Source of the DNA: Strigops habroptila
Lineage: Eukaryota > Chordata > Aves > Psittaciformes > Psittacidae
Assembly: GCF_004027225.2 (NCBI RefSeq)
Contig: NC_046358.1
Location: 7,099,284 to 7,163,283, forward strand
Direction: 5' to 3'
Length of the DNA stretch: 64,000 nucleotides
Part shown: positions 36,077 through 64,000 of the stretch, one piece after another
Position numbering within the stretch: the stretch's first letter is position 1
Layout of the letters: the number at the start of each line of letters is the position of its first letter
Translations under genes and position numbers: made by a program
Notes under the pieces: generated by a model
Told to the model about the DNA's origin: nothing
Seen by the model: the letters and a program-made list of their open reading frames with translations, nothing else
Database searches by the model: none

Positions 36077-39000
36077 TTTTTGTTGGTTTTGAACAAGCTG
36101 GTGAAGGTTTATTCATGGTAACAGTGCACACAAAATACATGTATGCTTTGCTTTATCTTAACTCATGGTCCTCATAACGCTGAGATGCAAGGCTACGAGT
36201 GTCACGTGTTTAAATATTAACACCTTTAATCAGAAACATTTTTCCTACCAACCAAAAGCCCTGAAGACAACACTTGGGTCTTGAGAAGAGTTGGGCGAGT
36301 CCAAGGAGCAGGGAGGAAAACCCCAGGTGCTTGCCAACAAACGTCACAGAGATGACAAGGGATACAGTAATCCCTGGATGCTTAGAAGCTCACATCGACT
36401 GCTGTCAAGTACAGTGGCTTTAACGCAACCAGCAATTCTGTCAAAGAAGGAAGAGACCACAGGGAAACTCTGGAAGGCACGAAAGCAGGGTTTCAATGTT
36501 TTCCTCCCCTACCTCATTCTATCAGTGATGCTCATGAGCTGAGGAAGGAAGGAGTCATCATTTCATACCTGAGTACTGAACCACATCCTCATGCCTGGGA
36601 TGCAAACAAAGTCCCTCATATGCCCCTAGAAGAACATGATGTAAATAGAATTTGATACAAAATGCCTGGAAGACCCATTAGGTTTGGAGTTACTTCACTT
36701 TCCTGAGGGAAGAGGCAGGATCTAAGAGCAGGGTGAAGCTGGAGGAAACCCAGCACATCTTATCATGCACGTCCCTGTTTCATAAGGTGTTTGTTGCAGG
36801 CTTTGCAGAGGAGCAAATGCTCAGTTATACTTCACATGCAAACAGCATCCCTTTGGGTAGTGAGTTACAAACTGTTTTTCCAGCCATTCCAGCAGAAATT
36901 TCCAAAGGACAGCAGGGAGTCCATCACCATCCCTTCTGGAGCAGGAAGGGATGTTCCTGCAAGGGTTCCTCAGAGTTATAAGGTGTGTTTCAGACTGAAT
37001 AGTCAACAAATAAGACAGAGGCAGAAAGGAGAAGCTGAGGAGCCTGTAAGTGTATCTGAGAGCAGAAGCAAGCCAGCTCGCTCCACGTTGATCAGCGGAT
37101 CAGGACTGGCAGTGCAGTGGTCACAGTGCAGCATTTCCCAAATTACACTGATCCACATCCTGCCCCCAAGTGACTCTTACCAATTTGTGCTCTTCCTCCT
37201 CCCAGCCGCGGCTGTTCCTGAGCTACAATCATAGCGCAGATGCCTATTCCTTCTGCACCGAGCTTTTCCCACTGAGTTTGTGTGCCTCCCCCACTGGGAA
37301 ATGCTGTTAAAGGAAATACTTCAGGAATGTGGGAATAAAGCAAGATCTAGCCCTAGGCAGACAAGGCTTTCTACAAACAGAACATGAGGCAGCAAAGAGC
37401 AGATACACAGTGGTGGGGAAAGCACACAACAGAAAGGGGAGAAGGCATGGAGATAACACTACATTTGGACAGTGCAGTATTAGCATCCTGAAGTTAAGAC
37501 TTTTACAGCTCTAGCCGAAAACCCTCCTGCAGTAACGGGTTTACCTCTTTACGGAATAGTACCTAGTGGCTGACTAAATGAGGAGGAGAACACACTTGAC
37601 CCATGATAGAGAAAATGGCTTGCAGGGTAATTAATCTCCCCTTGATTTAGATTAGGTGGAATCCAATTGATAACAAAATAATTAAAAACAGTAGTTCAAA
37701 GAATTCTGAAGACACCATGAAGCCAAGGAACCAAACCATTTGTAAGAAGTGGTAAGAGTTTGTGTGGAAGGGACAGCACAGTGACTGTACGGCCAAGCAG
37801 AGGAATCTGAGGACAGTGTGATGCAAGTTCTTGTCTAATGTACATGATTTTGAAGAGGAGTCGAGAGGATAGTGGAGTGCTCTACTTTTATAATGTATAC
37901 TTTTATAATGCTCACTGTGGTGAGCAAAGGCAAGTTTTTCTCTCACTTCTTTGATGCATCATTAGACTTGGGACTTTTTCCCTCCAAGCTTTTTTCTTGG
38001 TTTTGCCATTCTCTAGGGTGCTGACAACGAACCACATGCAGAGAGAACACATAGGGCAAACTGCCTTGGGGCTCCATAATGCTGCATTTTATCAGTGGTC
38101 TGGCTGGAATGTCCTGTCCACATGCTTATGGGTTAAATTCAGCATTAGAGGTCAGAAGGAAATCCTGTTCTCCCATCTCCAACTACCCTGCAGTATTTTT
38201 TGAGAGGAGGTAATGGTTTCAATCATTCTTGCTTTCGGCAACGCTGCAGTTGCAGTTTTTGGTCTTTAAGACTCAATTTTGTCACTGCTTGGTAAGACTT
38301 TATGACCATGTGTGGCAGCAGGAAGAATGGGTGTTCTGGGGACCCTTCTGAACTAGACCTCCCTTGTAGGCTGAACTACAGAAATGTGCATGAGCATGGG
38401 ACACAACAGCACCTTTTAGTCCCAACTCCTCAGATGACCTAAGAAAATTATCACTTTTAAACATCTTCGACAGTAGTATTAAGTACTGAACTGTATTTAA
38501 CAGCTTTGTAGTAACTGGCGAGTAAAATGCTGTAATCAAATAGAGGAATACATGGCATGCCCAACATCCTCCAAACATACTGACATCTAGTTCACCATTC
38601 CAACTTAAAACACAAACTCAGTTCATTCAATATTCTCTTTCTGCCACTACAAATACCTTGAGGTATTGAAGGAAAGTGACTTTCTCTTCCATAAGACAAG
38701 TGCATGACATACAGTTGTAGTGAAAAGCTGCTCAGAGTGAAACTTCGAAGAACAAAGCTTCAGTGCCCATGTCCATTTTACTCACTTCCACAGCAGCATT
38801 TCCCGGTGTTGACCACAAAACTACCTCTACTTCCTTAAAGAAATTCCCAGTCTTTGTCTTTCTAGCACTGCTTCTTCTCCAGATCAAGAAATTAGAACAG
38901 CCATTGCATGAATTCTTCCTAATTCCTTGATTAGTATCACAGAATCTCAGTTCTTCTATGACGCATAATACAAAGAATGCATCTGTTTTTACAGAAACTG

Positions 39001-39714
39001 AACAGGATCTAGTAGTTCATCCACTTCAATGCTGCATTAAATCTTCCTCAACTTTTGAGCCTGACACAAGCTTCACGAGCAGACAGGCTACCACTACTTT
39101 TGCCACAACTTGTGATGCCATTTGGTTATTTCTTTTGAAGATTATATGACTTTAAATATATTTTTATATCATCAGTTTTTAAAATAGCAATAATTTAATC
39201 TTCCAAAAGTATAGCATGCAACAGTACAAACTACATTTTTGCAATGTTTTTACCTTACCAATTCTTTTTTTCTCTCCACTTTGGATTACAGATTGATGCA
39301 ACTGTCTAGCAGCTTGAAATCAAGACTGCACACAAAGAAGTCATTTCAACTCCCACTAAAAAAAAAATGGGAAAACAAAAGAACTGTAGAGAATGATGTC
39401 CCAAAACAATCAACTGTATTGAATTCAATCATCGTATTTCAGGTACTGTGTAATTATACATCTTACACTTGCTTCTGTTTTCTTGTGATGGGCTGCACAC
39501 CTACTCCAGAATACGAGACAAATGGTGAATGCAAACATTTGATAAGGGTACAGTTGTAACTAAAAGGTTACAAACATGACACTTCAAGAATGTAGACACT
39601 CTAGAGCATTGTAGTGAGCAGCACACATTTCCAGATGCGCACCCTCCGTGCTCTCATCCCTAATCCTCTCATTCACACAGCTACATGCATAAAAAATGCA
39701 AAGACACCGATTTA
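36077..39714. other. Intergenic region between CHAC1 and INO80, part 3; no gene seen
   Basis: No exon or confident repeat is seen. A 12-bp direct duplication (ACTTTTATAATG) occurs near 37,884-37,910. The open frame at 36,791-37,234 has no recognisable domain. Confidence 0.5.
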
Positions 39715-39735
39715 CATAAAATTATCTCACTCCAT

Positions 39736-39741
39736 TTTATT
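39736..39741 (-). terminator. Candidate distal poly(A) signal of INO80
   Basis: AATAAA on the minus strand (TTTATT on the + strand), about 1.8 kb past the stop, followed by a GT-rich stretch on the minus strand. This is plausible for the length of vertebrate INO80 3' UTRs but not proven. Confidence 0.5.
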
Positions 39742-40080
39742 TAAGATTTTCTTCTCCAGTTAGTAAAAGAAAGATGTGTCTCTCTTTATACATATGTACA
39801 AGTTCAGTTATAAAAATAGACAGCACATTCAAAGAGAAAAAAAGGCTTGGCATTTGTCTGATTCCCTCTAAATATCATATATACATGTGAATAAGAGGGG
39901 AAGGGGGAAGTCTTCATGAGCTAATTAAACATCACCTCCCCCTCAATTATCCCCTGCAAATCTGTTTAAAAATCAATCTAAGCTCAGTTCTGCTATTTTC
40001 AGGTGTGCAAATTAGAGGCAGAGCCAACAGGAAGCACTTGCTCCACACTGTAGGACGCCAGGCAAAGGATTTGGGGTTGG

Positions 40081-40120
40081 AAAAAAATTATAATTATAAT
40101 AATAATAATAAAAAAAAAAG
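40081..40120. repeat. AAT-type microsatellite with A-rich end
   Basis: Reads AAAAAAATTATAATTATAAT then repeated AATAAT units and a run of A on the + strand. It is a simple repeat inside the likely INO80 3' UTR, where it would be transcribed as U-rich, ATT-type sequence. Confidence 0.85.
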
Positions 40121-41003
40121 TCATCTTCCACTGTCACAGCCCGGACCTGCAACTCAACTTGCTTCTCTCTTAAGGGATGAAAGTGCCCCGGCAGAACAGC
40201 CTTTTCATTCGATGTGTCAGACAGAAGAACTGCCCCACACCTAAATCTCAGTGCAATGCAGACAACGCTTACAGCAAAGCGGGGGGCTACGGGGGGAGCT
40301 GTGCATTGAGAATGGAGAAGGAACAACCAGAGACTGAGAACACAGATGGGCACTGGCAGTGCTGCCTTCTGTCAGCCTCATGGAACACGGCTACCGGTAC
40401 CCACACACTGCAGTGAACTCAACCAAGCTAGCATGTGTGATGATCGCAAAGATGAAGAGAAAACACCCTGGAAGAATAGTCAGGATGGCTGGGATAAGAG
40501 ACCTTTTTTTCCCCAGGATTTGGCTGGAAGGGGGAATGGCACAGTTCTCTATCTCTTAGGACTGTTTTTTGTTGCTCCTCATGCAGCACTGCAAGCTGCA
40601 GAACCATGCTCTGGTTCAGTGAGAAAAGCAGCAGCAAACTCTTCCTCAGCACTTCAGCTTTCCATCTTCTTGATATTTGTACAAATAAAACCTTATTTTG
40701 TTTCTAAGCTTTTAAGAGTTCTGCACACCTCAAAAGTGAGAGAAATCATTCTGAACAAGCGATTGTGCTGATAACTCTGAAATGCAAACCAAACCACTGG
40801 CGGCTTCTACTCTGTGAAGCAGAGGCAGTGCTGCTGCTCTCAGTAGGCCTCCCAGCCCCCTCTCTATTCTGCAGCTCTGAACCTTCTCCTGACAAATGGT
40901 GCTGAAAAGAGGCCACTCCCTGGAAGCCACCCGAGACACCTTCCGTTGCATTTCAAACCTTTAAAGAACCCAGAGGCCCATGCTAGAAGAATGCAAGATT
41001 TTT

Positions 41004-41009
41004 TTTAAT
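41004..41009 (-). terminator. Candidate proximal poly(A) signal of INO80
   Basis: ATTAAA on the minus strand, about 510 bp after the stop, followed by a T/G-rich stretch (CTGGGTTCTTTAAAGGTTTG). ATTAAA is the most common variant signal. Confidence 0.35.
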
Positions 41010-41519
41010 CACACATCATCTTCAGCTTAGCCCCCAATTACCCCTGCATGTACACACTGACCAGCTGCCAGCACGGAATTATCTTGCAACTCTACAGGAT
41101 ACTCCTGGGGTTCAGATACCAATTTCGTAGGATAAAACGAATGCTGGGTTCCACCTTAAGCTACAAGAGAGAAAGTACACTGGTGTGACTTCAAACATAC
41201 ACAGAGCTGCAGGATATTGCATGGAGGAGCCGGATACTTTCTTGGGAATCTTTGTCAGCTGCATCACTAAAACACAAACTGACACTCTCCCAGTTACCCA
41301 GACTCCCTTCCCTCCTTCTCGCAGTGTCTGCAAAGATAGTTTTTTGGAATACAAATAATCAAAGTGCTCACATAAACCACCCACTCCAATTGTGCTTTGA
41401 TTTTCTTTTCACACACGTGCTGGACAGCAACAAGGCATTCGTTTGCATGCCTTCAACTGGCAGGGTGGTCTACTCTGAAAGCCAACGCAGTTCAGACAAG
41501 CTTTGGGGGTTCAAAATTA

Positions 41520-60336
<18,817 letters not shown>

Positions 60337-62739
60337 CTACAAGTAAAATAATCATCAATATTCTTGTTCAGATTTCCACTCATCCCCAAATTCCCAGTTC
60401 AGGTACCTTCCCATAGGATCAAATATTAAGAGTTAAACAGTTACTGACATGTACAAATGGAAAACAATTTTAAGCCGGGCTTAAAACAAGCAAAGATGCA
60501 ACATCTCCCCACACCACAAAAAAGGTCCTGTGAACAACCAGGCACAGACCACTTGCCTTTTGACAAACAATGCCTCACGCCAATTGCCATACAACTGATA
60601 GCAAAGCTGAGAGTAAAAGAATACTATCCTTGCTGCACCTTTAATTTTTGCCCTTCACAATCAAGTATTTACCTAGCAGAGATGAGATTTCCATATTGCC
60701 CTTAACAGAAAGTCGTGATAATTTAAAATTAGGAAGATACATAAATTAGAAAGGAAAACAAATGAACAGGGAAACAGCCCTGTTTTAGAACAGCATACTT
60801 CTTGGGCTTGACAGCTGATCTGAAGAGAAGTGGGCCACAGGAACAGTGCCAGTGAGCACAGGGTGATCTTTTTCTTTTGGCCACTCTCTGAATTCCTTGC
60901 CCTATTACCTGCTTTAGTATATACAACCCAGCTGGACAGACCAGTGTTGCAAACACAGCAACTCTGATTTCATGCCATGGGAGCTATTCTGGAATGGCTC
61001 CATCACCACTTTAACTCCCTCTGCTCTGCCACGTCCACTCAAAGCTGTACAGAAAGTAGAAGGTCCGTGTTAGCCGAACAGCTATATGCTAATGGCTGTA
61101 ATGTTCTCAAGTAAGGAGTCTGTTCCAGCAGACAGGGCTGTCCTGTGTACAATCCAGAGCTTTCTCCTATCTCACCCATACCAGGACAAGGGACAACTTC
61201 AAAATACTGCAGTAATAAAAACCAAAAGCGGAACTGAGCCATGGCACACACCACGACAGCCTGGGTTTTAGTTTTGATACTTCACCAAGAGTTAAACCAC
61301 ATGATCCAAAGTAAATACAACTAGAACACTTTCATGCAAATATAAATACACAATTCACTTATCCAGCACAAGAATCATTCCAATAAAATGCAGATCACCA
61401 ACTTTTTTCTATTTTTCCTGAATGTAAGTCTGTTTTGGGCCAACATTCTGGGGTGTTCACAAAAGCTATTTATAAGCAAGTTTAGAAAAGAAAGCTAGTA
61501 AAAACTTTCACATAGTACCTACAGACTTAATAATGTGTTGTAAATTCATCTAAAAATGCAACTAAAATTAAGTATTAGACAAATCAACCTTACGGTATGG
61601 GCTTGTAACAGAGAGAAGTTATACATTCGCAACGCTTTGTAGGTTTCTTCACCAACATAGGAAGCAAATATATCATTACTTTAGAAGTCATTTTTATTTC
61701 AGAAGTACAATTGGGAAAAAAGAAATGCATGTAAATTCATGCAAATTAAAAATACTGTCATGAATCCTAACAGTGTGCAAATGACATTACCTACGGGACT
61801 ATGAAAAGCAATGCGACAAATGAAAACGAATGCAGGGGAAGTCAAACTTGCAGGAGTTTTCACATTATGAAAAAGGAAGTGGATCTGTGTAGAGAGAAAG
61901 AGTATGGGGGTCTTCGGGTTTTGACAGTGAACACTAAGCAGTGGAGTTTCTGCAGAACTGAGTAAGGATGGAAATTTGTGTGATAATGGAACAATTGAAA
62001 CATTAAACAGTAAAAGATCTATCTTTTTATTGCAGATGAAAAGCTTTTATGTATTTGGAGGGGTTTTAATCTTTTGTTCCAGCTTACTCTACCATGACAT
62101 AATTAACTGCTACATTCTGAGAATAACAGATACGTAACATTATATCATGCAAATGAAGGTATTTTAATGGCTTAACTAAATGATAAGCAATAAAATAGTT
62201 TAAATATCACCAGTTTTAAATATTGTACTTCAGAACTGTAAGGTGAAGAGAGCAACCCATACCTCAGGACAGACTGACTGATACCTTAGATGCTGGCCGC
62301 ACCTCTCTGAATATTTACCAGCTAACCCTAAGTAAAAGGTATTAAGCAAGATCTTCTGGGTGGAAGCCTGTAGCCCACTCCTGTTTTACTGGAGCTCTTC
62401 TCACAGGAATAGATTTATCTCACAGAGACTTCTCTCTGCAAGGGCCAAACAATTGTTTAAACAGATTCATGAATGTTATAGCACATATTGAAATAAAACC
62501 AAAAAAGCAGACAAAATCTTGGCAATAATGGCAAAGCCATTGTTTTGCAAGATGCCAAGAGCTATTTTTAAAACCAGTCTAGCTTATGGGTCTATACATA
62601 CAGCCACCTGAAACACTGCAGAGTGAAACAGGCTGTGTTAAGACTTTGTACACATTTCCACCATTTAAAACACACTGTTAAGAGTTGATGCTACCTCATA
62701 CTGCCACCTGCAGTCAAAGCATAGGACTGACTTTTGGGG

Positions 62740-63060
62740 GAGATGGCAAAATCTCTCAATTCAAAATGCAACCCCAACTCTCGCAGCCTGTCTCTGCTGC
62801 TGCTGGAGAGCTGCTCCTGCCCTCTGAGCATCTTTGTGGCCTCCTCTGGACTTGCTCCAACAAGTCCACGTCCCTCTTGTGTTGGGGGCCCCAGAGCTGG
62901 ATGCCGGACTGCAGGTGGAGTGTCACAAGAGCAGAGGAGAGGGGGAAGAATCACCTCCCTCTGCCTGCTGGACACACTTCTTGTGATACAGCCCAGCATA
63001 CAGCTGGCTTTCTGAGCTGCAAGCACACACTTGGATCTATTGAAACCAAACAATATTGCT
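62740..63060 (-). mobile_element. CR1 LINE fragment, reverse transcriptase C-terminal part
   Basis: On the minus strand it encodes pieces matching the CR1 ORF2 C-terminus in the right order: LAAQKASCMLGCITRSVSSR, then QREVILPPL, HPALGPPTQE (frame-shifted from the family's QFWAPQYK region), EEATKMLRGQE and DRLRELGL. The + strand reads CATCTTTGTGGCCTCCTCTG, a common CR1 signature. Frameshifts show it is dead. It lacks the CR1 3' end and is a separate insertion from the one at 63,682. Confidence 0.92.
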
Positions 63061-63681
63061 CGAAACTGAATTAGTCAGCTTCCTAATCAGAATACAAGAT
63101 CCATCCTCCAAGCTATTTTTTTGTGATTGAGACCTATCTGTACCCCAGAAAATTGCCTGCATAGAAAGAAAACTACAACACTGACCCACCCCTCACCATC
63201 CATAGCTGCTACATAAACATGTGCTCCTATTTCTATCATTCGCTCCATTAACTTCCCAAAATTCATCACAGGTCAAACGACAACAGAAGGCTATAGTTTC
63301 TGAGAACATATGTGCCCTTTATGCTGTTTCAAGTCGTCTGCACTCCTGCCAAAAGTTTCTAACAAGCATAAAATTAAGTCTTTGTATTCCTAGAAACTAA
63401 AAGCCATGCTTCCACGTAATCATTTTTATACACCAGCCAAACCAAAACAAGTAACTTTTATTCACTAGAATAAATGTCAGAGACGATCTCTCCTCGCCCT
63501 TCCCTTCCCCTTCATATGTAGCCTTCTAAGCTCCTTCTCTTCCCTTCCTGACGTAGGGGGAAGTATTCAACATATTCTTCATCTGTAATGCAAATTTAGG
63601 TACGAAGAGTGACAAATCAAAGGAATCTGAAGGAGAATTGGATTTCACAATTTACTCTCAGAATAACTGCTTCAACCAGGT

Positions 63682-63850
63682 AATCATAGAACAGTTTGGG
63701 TTGGAAGGGGCCTTAAAGATCATCTAGTTCCAACCTCCTGCCACAGGCATGGACCCCTTCCACTGGACCAGGTTGCTCCAAGCCCCATCCAACCTGGCCT
63801 TGAACGCCACCAGGGATGGGGCACTTAAACACTTCCAGGGATGGGAATAT
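63682..63850 (-). mobile_element. CR1 LINE 3'-end fragment, minus strand
   Basis: The + strand reads AATCATAGAACAGTTTGGGT then TTGGAAGGGGCCTTAAAGAT, CAACCTCCTGCCACAGGCAT and CAACCTGGCCTTGAACGCCA. This is the reverse complement of a CR1 3' end. Near its 5' end it contains two similar words, CACCAGGGATGGGGCA and CACTTCCAGGGATGGG, which suggest a short internal duplication. Confidence 0.95.
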
Positions 63851-64000
63851 GTTGTGACCAGGAGGTGATGTGTGATTTTGAGAAGTTCAGTTTAGATTCC
63901 TGGCCCCTGGAGCTGCAGACACAGATGAATTCAGCTCGAGCAACAGCATGTAGGTAATAAGCACAGAGTCCTACTTGCCATCTACCCTCCTTCAGATGCA

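Larger units (their letters stand above)
39715..41519 (-). other. INO80: Probable INO80 3' UTR
   Basis: Sequence downstream of the INO80 stop codon on the minus strand, with no coding pattern. The left border is inferred from the AATAAA at 39,736-39,741 and the GT-rich sequence after it (CGGTGTCTTTGC on the minus strand). A candidate proximal signal lies at 41,004-41,009, so shorter UTRs are possible. It contains the AAT-type microsatellite at about 40,081-40,120. Confidence 0.5.
60337..64000 (-). other. INO80: Part of the next INO80 intron, with CR1 insertions
   Basis: Sequence upstream of the first visible INO80 exon. The preceding exon should end just before VTAVPLEF. I searched the minus strand for its expected ending (in human, as I recall it, near LPSFLCVASPR) and found nothing, so this whole stretch is probably intronic. 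It holds two separate minus-strand CR1 fragments at about 62,740 and 63,682. Confidence 0.65.

Noticed and set aside
36791-37234. 147-codon open frame between CHAC1 and INO80
   Set aside because: No domain, overlaps another frame for much of its length, and no gene is expected here from human synteny.
60640-60700. Minus-strand GGNMEISSLL-like frame ending at a GTAAAT donor-like site
   Set aside because: No match to INO80, short, and no convincing acceptor.
61592-61680. Minus-strand segment reading SNDIFASYVGEETYKALRMY and then NFSLLQAHT before a GTAAGG donor-like site, placed just upstream of the first visible INO80 exon
   Set aside because: It looks exon-like, but the acceptor is weak (few pyrimidines), the frame is only about 43 codons between stops, and it does not match the sequence I recall before VTAVPL in INO80. 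A single RNA-seq junction would settle it.

Overview
This is nuclear DNA from a vertebrate, almost certainly a bird. Two protein-coding genes are recognisable. Both have short coding exons bounded by GT-AG splice sites, and the clearly identifiable interspersed repeats are CR1-type LINE copies, the dominant retroposon of avian genomes. CHAC1 and INO80 lie tail to tail, as they do in human 15q15.1. The CR1 3' ends look neoavian to me, but I cannot name a species.

Layout. Positions 1 to about 24,600 are intergenic. I found no coding exon there. They hold a short CR1 tail (13,555), a 107-bp inverted repeat whose arms flank about 1.5 kb (16,560-18,305), and a decayed antisense LINE reverse transcriptase (about 19,013-19,320). 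A CpG-rich promoter (about 24,600-25,480) then leads into the complete three-exon CHAC1 gene on the + strand (CDS 24,983-26,010, 242 codons). Its 3' UTR ends near 27,315. Positions 27,316-39,715 are intergenic, with a 22-bp tandem repeat (32,652) and two CR1 copies in opposite orientation (34,869 and 35,745). From about 39,715 to the window end lies the 3' part of INO80 on the - strand. Eleven exons (60,336 down to 41,520) join in one open frame of 541 codons plus stop. They cover the second RecA lobe of the ATPase and the whole C-terminal tail. The 5' part of INO80 lies beyond position 64,000.

Function. CHAC1 is a cytosolic gamma-glutamylcyclotransferase that breaks down glutathione and is a known target of the ATF4 arm of the integrated stress response. 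Its promoter here carries two ATF/C-EBP-type octamers, a run of GC boxes with G-quadruplex potential, and a TATA-like box. INO80 is the ATPase of the INO80 chromatin-remodelling complex. The two genes are neighbours, not a functional unit.

I found no evidence of a new multi-gene system. The structures most worth checking are the 107-bp inverted repeat, a pair of adjacent perfect hairpins in an INO80 intron (56,805-56,881), and the stress-response elements upstream of CHAC1. All coordinates and alignments were read by eye. Family assignments rest on recalled features of the human proteins and of avian CR1, not on database searches.
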